The notes: a model not told the origin generated them from the letters alone. DNA of 51,574 nt from Candidatus Mnemosynella biddleae (GCA_002011165.2 MTMI02000001.1:1-51574), one strand, 5' to 3'; shown: positions 42,795 through 50,212, counted from the stretch's first letter. Translations and numbers: made by a program.

Positions 42795-43923
42795 AGAGAA
42801 GTTAAGTGAGATATTAAAGATAGAGGAATTTAGAATAAGAGGATTCCTAAAGAGGAGAGTTATTTCCAAAGCAGGAAAAGTCGGAAAAGCGGAGCTTTAT
42901 AGATTAGAAAGAGATGCAGGAGGATATGAACAAGGGACCGTGATTGTTATAGGTGAGGAGCCAAAACTCATCAGAGGCTATCCGAAAATAAAAAGAGTTC
43001 TTGTTTTAACTCCTACGATTGAGAAGCACTTTCATTCGATTCCCAAAGTTGGAATTGAGGAGAAAATGAACGGATACAACGTGAGAATTTGTTTAATTGA
43101 AGATGAGCTAGTGGCTCTGACCAGAGGAGGGTTAGTATGTCCCTATACAACGCACAAAGCTGAAGAGGTGATTGACAGAGCTTTCTTCGTTGATAATCCT
43201 GAAATGATACTCTGCGCCGAAGCAGTGGGACCAGAAAATCCTTATGTTCCCAAGGATGTTTATGATGTGAGATCACTGGGTTTTTTCGTTTTTGACATCA
43301 TGAGAGATAACAGAAGAGTCCCAATAAAAGAAAAACTGGAGATCTGCGATAGCTACGGAATAAAAACAACCACATTCTTTGGTTTCTTCTCTAAGAATGA
43401 GGCTCCAAAAGAGATTATGAAAATTGTAAAAAGGCTTGGAGAGAGAGGAAGGGAGGGAGTTGTTGTGAAAGATCCTGAAATGAGAATAGAGCCTCTGAAA
43501 TACACAAGTTCAGAGAGTAATTGCGGTGATCTGAAATACGCTTTTAGGTTCTACAATGACTACGGAGTTCATTTTTTCCTTTCGAGAGTTGTCAGAGAAG
43601 CTTTCCAATCTTTTGAATGGGGAGAGAACGAAGAGGAGAGATCGAAAAGAATAGAGAGAGTTGGCAAAAACATACTTGAGCCGATGATTGAGACTATAGA
43701 GAGAGTTTCCAGAGGAGAGAAAATTGGAGAAAGAGTTACACTGAGAGTTAGAGACCTGAACGTGATTCACAAATTCCAGAGACATCTGAGAAGACTTGGA
43801 ATAGATGCATCTTTCGGAGAGATAAAAGAAGAGAATGGTGAATTTGTAGTGGAGATGACAAGATACTATACGAGCACAAATGACAAAACTAAATCCATTC
43901 TTGAAGGAGGGACATGGAGTTAA
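42787..43923 (+). CDS. Archaeal ATP-dependent RNA ligase (Rnl3/Pab1020 family)
   Basis: A 378-residue homodimer-type RNA ligase. Motif I is EKMNGYNVR with Lys93 as the expected AMP acceptor. Motif III-like sequence is seen in YDVRSLGFFVFDIM, motif IV in GREGVVVKDPE and motif V in EPLKYTS. The N-terminal region (to about 75) and the helical C-terminal dimer domain (240-378) fit Pab1020/MthRnl, which seal or circularise RNA. Lengths match. It overlaps the last CBS gene and ends tail-to-tail with the aminotransferase gene. The in vivo RNA substrates of this family are not well defined. Confidence 0.92.
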   Translation: MIEEKLSEILKIEEFRIRGFLKRRVISKAGKVGKAELYRLERDAGGYEQGTVIVIGEEPKLIRGYPKIKRVLVLTPTIEKHFHSIPKVGIEEKMNGYNVRICLIEDELVALTRGGLVCPYTTHKAEEVIDRAFFVDNPEMILCAEAVGPENPYVPKDVYDVRSLGFFVFDIMRDNRRVPIKEKLEICDSYGIKTTTFFGFFSKNEAPKEIMKIVKRLGERGREGVVVKDPEMRIEPLKYTSSESNCGDLKYAFRFYNDYGVHFFLSRVVREAFQSFEWGENEEERSKRIERVGKNILEPMIETIERVSRGEKIGERVTLRVRDLNVIHKFQRHLRRLGIDASFGEIKEENGEFVVEMTRYYTSTNDKTKSILEGGTWS

Positions 43924-45065
43924 AGAGAATTAACAAAATCCTCCATTCTTTCTAAGGCTAATTTTATTTTCTCTCTTGAAACTGCGTATGAGCATCTCAC
44001 GTATCCCTCTCCGCTCTCTCCGAAGACATCTCCAGGGATGACGGCAACTCCTTTTTCTTTAAGTAACCTCTCTGCAAACTCCTGAGAGCTTAAACCTGTT
44101 TCTTTGATTGAAGGGAATGTGTAAAAAGCACCTTTAGGTTCAAAACAGCTCAACCCAATTTTCCTCAATCCACTTACCATAATCCTTCTTCTTCTGTTGT
44201 ATTCGTTTATCATTCCTTTCATATCTCCATCGCTATTCAGCGCTTCCAGAGCTGCCATCTGAGCGGTTATCGGAGCACAGAGCATAGTGTATTGATGAAT
44301 TTTCATCATTGCTTTTATTATATTGGAGGGACCGAGAGCGAACCCTATTCTCCATCCAGTCATCGCATGAGATTTCGAGAAACCGTCAACGACGATCGTT
44401 CTTTCCTTCATTCCCTCAAGAGAGGAGAAAGTTGCATGTTTTCCAACATAAGTAAGCTTACTGTAAATCTCGTCGGAAAGAACCAGAAGATCGTGCTCCA
44501 CAACAACATCCGCAATTTCTTCAAGATCTTTTTTTCTCATCGTTGCCCCTGTCGGATTGTTTGGATAGTTTAATATGAGCATCTTTGTCTTCTCGGTAAT
44601 TCTTTCCTCTATATCTTCAGGAAGGACCCTAAATTCGTTTTCTTCACGAGTTGGAATTGGAATTGGAAGTCCATGAGATAGAATAACACAGGGGCGATAA
44701 GAAACATAAGATGGTTCAACAATAAGTACTTCATCTCCGGGATCTATCAGAGCTCTTATTGCTAAATCAATTGCTTCCGAAGCTCCTGTAGTGACAAGAA
44801 TTTCGTCCTCTGGAGAGTAGAAAATTGATTGATCTCTAAGATAAACCTTTGAGATTCTTTCTCTTAATTCATAAATCCCCCAGTTAGAAGTGTATGATGT
44901 GTATCCTTCTTCAAGAGCGTATATACATGCTTCTCTTATCCTCCAAGGAGTTACAAAATCAGGTTCTCCAACTCCTAGGGATATCACATCCTCCATTTCG
45001 AGGAGGAGATCAAAGAATTTTCTTATTCCTGAAGGTGGAATTTTATTAACTTTCTCCGAGATCAT
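43920..45065 (-). CDS. PLP-dependent aminotransferase, class I, paired with an Lrp regulator
   Basis: A 381-residue fold-type I aminotransferase. Motifs: ISLGVGEPDFVTPWRIREA, YPNNPTGATM (PLP-orienting Asn), LSDEIYSKLTYVG, and Schiff-base Lys in VDGFSKSHAMTGWRIGF. The C-terminal Arg that binds the substrate carboxylate is in EGYVRCSYAVSRE. Substrate is likely an aspartate/aromatic/branched amino acid; it cannot be narrowed from sequence. The start overlaps the Lrp gene by ATGA, so the regulator and enzyme are made together. Confidence 0.93.
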   Translation of the reverse strand: MISEKVNKIPPSGIRKFFDLLLEMEDVISLGVGEPDFVTPWRIREACIYALEEGYTSYTSNWGIYELRERISKVYLRDQSIFYSPEDEILVTTGASEAIDLAIRALIDPGDEVLIVEPSYVSYRPCVILSHGLPIPIPTREENEFRVLPEDIEERITEKTKMLILNYPNNPTGATMRKKDLEEIADVVVEHDLLVLSDEIYSKLTYVGKHATFSSLEGMKERTIVVDGFSKSHAMTGWRIGFALGPSNIIKAMMKIHQYTMLCAPITAQMAALEALNSDGDMKGMINEYNRRRRIMVSGLRKIGLSCFEPKGAFYTFPSIKETGLSSQEFAERLLKEKGVAVIPGDVFGESGEGYVRCSYAVSREKIKLALERMEDFVNSL

Positions 45066-45541
45066 GGTGAGATCGCCAGTCTCTTATCTTTCTCCTTTTC
45101 ATAAAGGATGTCTCCATCCTCCTTGTAAGTCTTCAAGATGAAGTGCGTGACAGTATCTTTCACCTGATCAAGTGTCGCTATTTTATCCGAAATGAAAAAA
45201 GCGACTTCTTTCATACTTTTTCCTCTGACCAAAAGAGAGAGATCGTAATCTCCTGAGACCAGACGAACATCAAGCACTTCTGGGAATCTCGCAATTCTAT
45301 CTGCTATTGCATCGTAGCCAATTCCTCTCTCCAAATGTATCTTCAAATCAACAAGAGCATAGACATATTCCTCTCCAATTCTCTCCCAGTTTATCACTGT
45401 TTTGTATTTTCTTATAACTCCTCTCTCCTCCATTTCCCTTATTATCTCCTTCACTTTTTCTTCTGGAATCCCTGTCATCTCCGAGAGTTCTTTAGGAGAG
45501 AGTCTTGCATCCTTTTCGAGAATTTCCAGTATTTCCTTCAT
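45062..45541 (-). CDS. Lrp/AsnC family transcriptional regulator
   Basis: A 159-residue regulator with an N-terminal winged helix-turn-helix (LEKDARLSPKELSEMTGIPEEKVKEIIREMEERGVI, continuous across the two helices) and a C-terminal RAM/effector domain (YALVDLKIHLERGIG to SGDYDLSLLVRGKS). Such proteins sense amino acids and often control an adjacent amino-acid gene, here the aminotransferase it overlaps. The ATG at 45541 is used; a GTG at 45544 is equivalent. A minus-strand ATTAAAATAC TATA-like box lies about 30 bases upstream. Confidence 0.92.
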   Translation of the reverse strand: MKEILEILEKDARLSPKELSEMTGIPEEKVKEIIREMEERGVIRKYKTVINWERIGEEYVYALVDLKIHLERGIGYDAIADRIARFPEVLDVRLVSGDYDLSLLVRGKSMKEVAFFISDKIATLDQVKDTVTHFILKTYKEDGDILYEKEKDKRLAISP

Positions 45542-45680
45542 CACGAAATGATAGAACAGAGACGTATTTTAATTTTTTCTCGATATGAAGAAATTCTAAA
45601 AACATAGAAGAATTTTCTCTAAAAATTTCGGAAGATGGAAAGTTGATACGAAATTCGAACTAAAAAATATTAATTAGCTC

Positions 45681-45698
45681 CGAAAGAGTTTTATAATG
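45681..45698 (+). promoter_or_regulatory. Strong BRE/TATA promoter of rubrerythrin
   Basis: CGAAAGAG (BRE) directly followed by TTTTATAATG (TATA) lies about 25 bases before the ATG at 45719. It is one of the best promoter matches in the window and predicts a leaderless mRNA for the rubrerythrin-superoxide reductase pair. Confidence 0.65.
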
Positions 45699-45718
45699 TG
45701 AAACACATAGTATGAATT

Positions 45719-46231
45719 ATGACTGTGAAAAGAGAGATGATCAAAAAGTTTCTTGAAGAGGCTTATTCGGGTGAGAGTCAGGCACATATGAAATACATGA
45801 TCTTTTCCGAAGTGGCGGAAAAAGAGGGATATCCAAATGTAGCGAGGCTCTTCAGAGCAATAGCGTTTGCTGAGCTTGTGCATGCGAGAAATCACTATAG
45901 AGCTTTGGGATACATTTCAACAACTGTAGAGAATCTGGAAAGTGCGAGAAAGGGAGAGGAATTCGAGATAGAAGAAATGTATCCAGCCTATCACAATTTG
46001 GCAATATTCCAAGAAGAGAGAGAGGCAGAGATTTCAACGAGATATGCTCTGGAAGCAGAGAAAATACACGAGGAGCTTTACAAAAAAGCTAGAGAATCGG
46101 TGGAGCAGAAGATGGACATAGAGGTAAAGAGGGTGTTCATCTGTCCCGTCTGTGGACACACTGTAATTGATGAAGCTCCAGAAGTCTGTCCAGTTTGTGG
46201 AGCGAAGAAGGATATGTTTGTTGAATTTTGA
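45719..46231 (+). CDS. rbr: Rubrerythrin
   Basis: A 170-residue non-haem diiron peroxidase. The four-helix bundle carries the ligands EEAYSGESQAHMKY (Glu), AFAELVHARNH (ExxH), FQEEREAEIS and ALEAEKIHEEL (ExxH). The rubredoxin domain at the end has CPVCGHTVIDEAPEVCPVCG, giving the Cys4 iron site. It reduces hydrogen peroxide with electrons from small redox proteins. Superoxide reductase follows by 11 bases, so the pair forms an anaerobe-type oxygen defence unit. Confidence 0.95.
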   Translation: MTVKREMIKKFLEEAYSGESQAHMKYMIFSEVAEKEGYPNVARLFRAIAFAELVHARNHYRALGYISTTVENLESARKGEEFEIEEMYPAYHNLAIFQEEREAEISTRYALEAEKIHEELYKKARESVEQKMDIEVKRVFICPVCGHTVIDEAPEVCPVCGAKKDMFVEF

Positions 46232-46242
46232 GGTGAACTTAA

Positions 46243-46617
46243 ATGAAAAAGTTTGGAGAGTTAATATACACCCCGGAAATTGAAAATGAGCTTGCTATTT
46301 CAAAACGTGAAACACACACTCCAAAAATCGAATCACCGGATTCAGTGAGGGCTGGAGAGGTTTTCACAGTGAGAATTTCAATAGAGAAACATCCTAATAC
46401 CGTCCAGCACTCATTCAGATGGATTGAGCTCTATTTTTATGAGGAAGGCAGAGATTTCAACCCCATTTTCATCGCAAAGGCGGAGCTCACCCCGGAGATA
46501 GCTGAGCAGGAAGTAACTTTTAAATTAAAACTGCAAAAAAGTGGAATCATTCACGCTTTAGCGTACTGCAATCTTCACGGTCTCTGGGAGAACAGGAGAG
46601 AGATAAAAGTTGAATAA
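46243..46617 (+). CDS. Superoxide reductase (desulfoferrodoxin/neelaredoxin family)
   Basis: A 124-residue SOR domain. The iron-site ligands are His25 in ETHTPKIE, two His in KHPNTVQHSFRW, and Cys plus His in YCNLHGLW. It lacks the N-terminal desulforedoxin domain (1Fe type). Two features depart from the textbook form: the E-K-H loop reads E-T-H, so the lysine thought to attract superoxide is Thr, and the loop normally found between the second and third ligand pairs is shorter. It should still reduce superoxide to peroxide, which rubrerythrin then removes. Confidence 0.92.
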   Translation: MKKFGELIYTPEIENELAISKRETHTPKIESPDSVRAGEVFTVRISIEKHPNTVQHSFRWIELYFYEEGRDFNPIFIAKAELTPEIAEQEVTFKLKLQKSGIIHALAYCNLHGLWENRREIKVE

Positions 46618-46645
46618 TGTGATTTTTCTCTCTTTCCTTCTTCAT

Positions 46646-46987
46646 TTACTCCAAATAATATTTTAGGTGTTTATCTGGAATCGGTTTTTTCAAAATATTC
46701 TCATCTGCACTATTTCTGAGATAAAGACCACAGTAACATTTTCCGTATCTGTTTATGTCATCTTCGGCATAGGAACAAGGACAGGTTATTAGGAGGTCTA
46801 TTTCTCTCTTTCCAGTTGCAAGTCTGCATGGACAAATAGCCAAACCGTATCTCCTTCGATTCTCAATCAGACCTCTCGCAAATTCCAGAAGCATTTCTCG
46901 ATCTTCGTTCACTTTCCAACCTTTCTTTTCAGCTATTCGCTGAAAAATTTCCAAATAATCCTCTGGTTTCGTTCTCTCAACCCCCAA
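46646..46987 (-). CDS. Ferredoxin-thioredoxin reductase catalytic chain-like protein
   Basis: A 113-residue FTR-beta-type protein. It holds the three paired-Cys motifs of this enzyme: CPC, CPC and CYC, with 14 and 12 residues between them. These bind a [4Fe-4S] cluster next to an active disulfide, allowing one-electron ferredoxin reduction of a thioredoxin/glutaredoxin disulfide. The start is a TTG that overlaps the glutaredoxin-like gene by 11 bases. The two thus form a reductase-redoxin pair at the end of the radical SAM operon. Confidence 0.9.
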   Translation of the reverse strand: MGVERTKPEDYLEIFQRIAEKKGWKVNEDREMLLEFARGLIENRRRYGLAICPCRLATGKREIDLLITCPCSYAEDDINRYGKCYCGLYLRNSADENILKKPIPDKHLKYYLE

Positions 46988-47225
46988 TTAATTCTCTCAA
47001 AGCCTCCTCGTCATATCCCACAACATATTTGCTTCCTTTAACAACCAGAGGGACGGAAAAACTTCCGGAAATTCTATGTATCTCTTCTACAACTCTCTTT
47101 CTTTCTTCCCCTTCAAGCTCGTCCAACCAGATGATCTCGAAATCAGTTCCAGAATTCTTGAGAAACTCAAGGGTCTTCTTGCAGTGAGGGCACGTTGTTA
47201 ATCCGTACACTCTTAGTTCACTCAG
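46977..47225 (-). CDS. Glutaredoxin/thioredoxin-like small redox protein (possible CTG start)
   Basis: A thioredoxin-fold protein with active site TTCPHCKKTLEF, cis-Pro in SFSVPLVVKG and a final helix YDEEALRELIGG. Starting at the GTG (47210) gives 77 residues and loses the first strand. The perfect ribosome site AGGAGGTGA (47240-47232) lies 6 bases before an in-frame CTG at 47225, which would restore the strand SELRVYGL; I therefore place the start there with moderate confidence. It overlaps the radical SAM stop codon. It probably passes electrons from the FTR-like protein encoded next. Confidence 0.8.
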   Translation of the reverse strand: MSELRVYGLTTCPHCKKTLEFLKNSGTDFEIIWLDELEGEERKRVVEEIHRISGSFSVPLVVKGSKYVVGYDEEALRELIGG

Positions 47226-48355
47226 CGTATCTCACCTCCTGACTTTAAATTTTCATAAAGCGAGCACATTACGGGATCGCAGGAAAAAAGATCACCAGAA
47301 TATATTAGAGCTCTGTATCTACACCCTCCTTTGCACTTTTCAAGGTTCTCACATCTGCACTTCAGTTCACTGAGCTTCCATAGGAACCTCTCCTTTAATC
47401 TCTTCCAACAAACTCTCAGACCTTCCTGGATGTTTCCTACTCTCTCTTCAAAAAATCCGCATTTAGTTACATCTCCTTCAGGAGTTACTGAGCAAAAGTG
47501 AGCTCCGCAAGCAAAACCAGCTTCACTGAAATGTCCAAGTTCTCCAAATCCATATTTTCTCATAATTTCCGAGACTTTTTCCATTGGGGGAATTATATCC
47601 TTCTCGACCGTTGGGACATCTATCATCCATTTTTTAATTCCAATGTCCTCCAAGAGTTGTTTCATATCCTCGAATTCATCAGAATTGTATTTGGTGATCA
47701 TTGTGGAGACCGAGACTTCAACAAAGTCGGAAAGGATCTCAATGGCTCTGAGCACTTCTTTCCAGTCCCTCTTCCTGAGAATTCTATGACCTTCTAGACC
47801 ATCAAAACTTATCTGAACTTCATCCACATATTTGGAGATATTCTCTGCTATTTCCTTATTAATGAGATAGCCGTTCGTCAGTAAGATAATTCTGAAAGGA
47901 AATTTTCTGGCAATCTCAAGAAAATTCCGAATCTGTGGATGCAAAAGTGGTTCTCCCCCAGATATCATGATTTTAAGCCCACCCATTTCGCTGAAGTCTC
48001 TGAGAACTCTCAGAAAAATTTGTTTATCCATAAAAGATTCTTTCTGCTTTACGTAACAATGTTCGCAACTCAAATTGCACTTCCATGTAATGTTCAGCAA
48101 CAGATATCTTAAAGATGGCTCTTCCTGCTCAATAAAACTATTTTTAACCATCTTGTCAGATATCTCAACTAATCCCTCAGAAAGAAGGAGATTTAGGAGA
48201 TCTTCCTCTATTTTCAGAGCTCTCCCATCACACCTAAGCAAAAACTCAAGAGCTTCTTTGTCAAGCTCATAAAGCTCGTCGGTTTTTGCGTTATAAGCAT
48301 AATATTTACCGAACTTCCTCAGGAGAACTCTTTCTGCAAGCCTGACGTGAGGCAA
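47222..48355 (-). CDS. Radical SAM/SPASM protein with N-terminal PqqD-like region
   Basis: A 377-residue radical SAM protein. The N-terminal ~75 residues (HVRLAERVLLRKFGKYYAYN and KEALEFLLRCDG) resemble a PqqD/RRE-type peptide-binding domain. The cluster motif is CNLSCEHCY, then ISGGEPLLHP. A C-terminal SPASM domain is rich in Cys (FACGAHFCS, KCGFFEERVGN, CRCENLEKCKGGC, CDPVMC) for auxiliary clusters. This architecture is that of peptide or protein maturases. The TTG at 48355 follows GAGGAGG; a TTG at 48370 overlaps that site. The short Cys protein upstream overlaps by 50 bases. Confidence 0.88.
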   Translation of the reverse strand: MPHVRLAERVLLRKFGKYYAYNAKTDELYELDKEALEFLLRCDGRALKIEEDLLNLLLSEGLVEISDKMVKNSFIEQEEPSLRYLLLNITWKCNLSCEHCYVKQKESFMDKQIFLRVLRDFSEMGGLKIMISGGEPLLHPQIRNFLEIARKFPFRIILLTNGYLINKEIAENISKYVDEVQISFDGLEGHRILRKRDWKEVLRAIEILSDFVEVSVSTMITKYNSDEFEDMKQLLEDIGIKKWMIDVPTVEKDIIPPMEKVSEIMRKYGFGELGHFSEAGFACGAHFCSVTPEGDVTKCGFFEERVGNIQEGLRVCWKRLKERFLWKLSELKCRCENLEKCKGGCRYRALIYSGDLFSCDPVMCSLYENLKSGGEIR

Positions 48356-48530
48356 ACCTAACCTCCTCAAAAGTGAGGCTTCCCATCTGAATTAAAAAAT
48401 TAAGAATTTTAAACCCTGCACACTCCAGCACTTCACCCGGTTTATAGAACTCACAGGCCTCACAGACTATTCCTCTAAGCCTCTCAGCAGGAAAGACTAC
48501 ACTTGCAGACTCCAATTTTTCTTCTCTCAA
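48306..48530 (-). CDS. Small four-Cys protein upstream of the radical SAM gene (possible substrate or partner)
   Basis: A 74-residue protein with Cys at 23, 26, 37 and 65 (IVCEACEFYKPGEVLECAG and later RQACRKSS) and a hydrophobic helix FKILNFLIQMG between. Its start is a TTG with AAGGTGA upstream. It is translated into the ribosome site of the radical SAM gene, so the two are coupled. Size, Cys content and position fit a modification substrate or a metal-binding accessory; no family is recognised. The coding case rests on frame length, the ribosome site and overlap, so it could be spurious. Confidence 0.6.
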   Translation of the reverse strand: MREEKLESASVVFPAERLRGIVCEACEFYKPGEVLECAGFKILNFLIQMGSLTFEEVRFASRQACRKSSPEEVR

Positions 48531-48696
48531 CTTTTTTCACCTTCATTTTTTCCACCAAGTAAAATCTTATTTTTCCAATTATATAATCTTTTTTATTAAA
48601 TTTTTTAACACTGTTAACATAAAGTAATAAGAGACTAAATTATCGTGGCAAAAAATCTACCTTCCTACTCGACCATTTGAGAGCAGTTTTAGCCAA

Positions 48697-48710
48697 ACCG
48701 AAAACTTTAT
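48697..48710 (+). promoter_or_regulatory. BRE/TATA promoter of the iron permease gene
   Basis: A clear archaeal promoter: BRE CCGAAAA then TATA CTTTATAA, about 40 bases before the chosen ATG. The predicted transcript start falls at or just beyond the adjacent palindrome (48714-48729). Confidence 0.65.
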
Positions 48711-48713
48711 AAG

Positions 48714-48729
48714 TTTAGGAGATCCTAAA
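48714..48729 (+). promoter_or_regulatory. Palindromic operator (TTTAGGA-GA-TCCTAAA) for the iron permease
   Basis: A perfect 7+7 inverted repeat with a 2-base centre sits between the TATA box and the predicted start point. Its TTAGG/CCTAA half-sites resemble the DtxR/IdeR/MDR1 metal-repressor box. Binding there would block transcription initiation. With an FTR1 iron permease downstream, iron-dependent repression is the natural reading. The regulator gene is not in the window. Confidence 0.65.
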
Positions 48730-48746
48730 AATTAACGGTGTTTAAT

Positions 48747-49571
48747 ATGATGGCTCAGATGATTATCTCCTTAAGAGAGGCCTTTGAGGCTTTGCTTCTA
48801 GTAGCAATCCTTGTCGTCTATCTGGAGAAGACAGGGAGATTTGGGGAGAAAAAATACGTGTATTCCGGAGGATTTTTTGCCTTGACAATAGGAGCAATAG
48901 CTGCATTAACAGTTTATGCGATCTACGGTGGTCTAGAAGAGCTACAAAAACAGATTTTTGAGGCCATTACTGCATTCCTTGCAGTCATCGTTCTTACTTA
49001 TATGATCCTCTGGATGGCCGGAAGAAAGGTAAGTTCCGAAATAGAGAGCAAGGCTACAAAAAGCTTTGGATGGGGAATTGCGGTTATCTCCTTTATCTTC
49101 GTTGTAAGAGAGGTAATTGAAACGGTGCTTTTCCTAACCCCGTTTGCAATATCCGATACATCCTCAACCATAATTGGAGTGTTCCTTGGCGTCATCGGAG
49201 CCTTATTCTTGGTTGCTTTAATCATTAAAGCCGAGATGAAACTGGATATAAAGAAATTCTTTTACGTTACGAGCATAATTCTAGCGTTCGTAGCTTCAGG
49301 ACTTGTCGGCTATGGTGCCCATGAAATTATAGAGGTTCTGGAAGAACAAGGAGTTGAGAGTCCACTTTTCGAAAAGCTCTACGATCTCGGAATAGATACC
49401 AGTAATCCTCTGCACCACAAAGGAGTTGTTGGAGGTATTCTAGCGGTTCTTTTCGGATATTCTACAAGTATGGAGATTTTAAGAGCTTTGCTCCAATTTT
49501 CATACCTTGTGGCATCCCTATTACTCATATTCAAAGCATACAGAAGAAGAGATTTAGAGGGAGTGGAGTGA
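48747..49571 (+). CDS. FTR1/EfeU-type iron permease
   Basis: A 274-residue membrane protein with seven hydrophobic helices. Both REXXE iron-binding motifs are present, in SLREAFEALLL (helix 1) and VVREVIETVLFL (helix 4), the hallmark of FTR1-type permeases. The loop VESPLFEKLYDLGIDTSNPLHHKG lies outside the last helices. Two in-frame ATGs (48747, 48750) follow GGTG; a GTG at 48738 lies within that stretch. It has its own promoter and operator and precedes the sulfur-transfer/Fe-S genes. Confidence 0.92.
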   Translation: MMAQMIISLREAFEALLLVAILVVYLEKTGRFGEKKYVYSGGFFALTIGAIAALTVYAIYGGLEELQKQIFEAITAFLAVIVLTYMILWMAGRKVSSEIESKATKSFGWGIAVISFIFVVREVIETVLFLTPFAISDTSSTIIGVFLGVIGALFLVALIIKAEMKLDIKKFFYVTSIILAFVASGLVGYGAHEIIEVLEEQGVESPLFEKLYDLGIDTSNPLHHKGVVGGILAVLFGYSTSMEILRALLQFSYLVASLLLIFKAYRRRDLEGVE

Positions 49572-49623
49572 CTCGTGAGTGGAACTAAAGTTTTAAATAA
49601 AGAGAGATAAACAATGTTAAGTT

Positions 49624-49851
49624 ATGAGAGTCGATTGTATCGGGCTTTACTGCCCAGAACCAGTTTTTAGGACGAGAAAAGCCATCGAAAGTGCCAAAAT
49701 GGGAGAGATCATAGAAGTTTATGCTGATGATCCTGCTTCGGAATCCGATATCCCCATACTCGTGAGAAAACTTGGTCAAGAGCTTTTAGAGGTAAAAAAA
49801 GAAGGAGAAGTTTTCAAATTTGTGATAAAAGTTGTAAAGGAGGTAGAATAA
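49624..49851 (+). CDS. TusA-family sulfur carrier protein
   Basis: A 75-residue protein of the TusA/SirA fold. It has VDCIGLYCPEPVFRTRKAI with the sulfur-carrying Cys in the C-P-x-P motif, a DDPASESDIPILVRKLG helix and strand pair, and a Lys/Val-rich end. It accepts persulfide sulfur and hands it to acceptors. A TTTTAAATAA promoter element about 30 bases upstream and no ribosome site suggest a leaderless mRNA. DsrE follows by 1 base, IscS-like and IscU after that. Confidence 0.92.
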   Translation: MRVDCIGLYCPEPVFRTRKAIESAKMGEIIEVYADDPASESDIPILVRKLGQELLEVKKEGEVFKFVIKVVKEVE

Positions 49852-49852
49852 G

Positions 49853-50212
49853 ATGACAAAAATAGTTTATGTTCAAACAAGTGGTGTGGATACGCCTGAG
49901 AGACTCTATGCTCCTTTCATTCTCGCGATGACCGCCAAAGCGATGGGAATTGACTCCACTATCTATTTCGTGATAAATGGATGTACTGTTGTAAAAAGAG
50001 GAGAGGCAGAAAAAATCAGACTCGGAAACTTTCCGAGCCTTAAAGAAGTGATGGATCAAGCTCTTAAAGCAGGAGTAGAAATGATGGTTTGTGACAGAAG
50101 TTCGGAACTCTTGGGAATTTCAAAGGGAGAAATAGTTGAGGGTGTCAAGATTGTAGGTGCTGCAACACTTAACAATCTCGTTTTGGAGGCAGATGCCACG
50201 ATGTTCTTTTAA
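49853..50212 (+). CDS. DsrE-family sulfur relay protein
   Basis: A 119-residue alpha/beta protein. It starts KIVYVQTSGVDTPERLYAPF, and has FVINGCTVVKRGEAEK and EMMVCDRSSELLGISKGEI with a conserved Cys in the middle position of DsrE/TusD-like proteins (about residue 81), followed by AATLNNLVLEADATMFF at the end. It likely forms a hexamer and exchanges sulfur with TusA. It is followed by an AAAGGAGGTG ribosome site leading to the IscS-like gene. Confidence 0.9.
   Translation: MTKIVYVQTSGVDTPERLYAPFILAMTAKAMGIDSTIYFVINGCTVVKRGEAEKIRLGNFPSLKEVMDQALKAGVEMMVCDRSSELLGISKGEIVEGVKIVGAATLNNLVLEADATMFF

Noticed and set aside
48484-48546. A 20-codon minus-strand frame beginning with ATG and ending in CKCSLSC, overlapping the start of the four-Cys protein gene
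   Set aside because: It uses the same upstream region and ribosome site as the longer TTG frame, is very short, and shows no sign of being a peptide precursor beyond its Cys content. The longer overlapping frame explains the region better.
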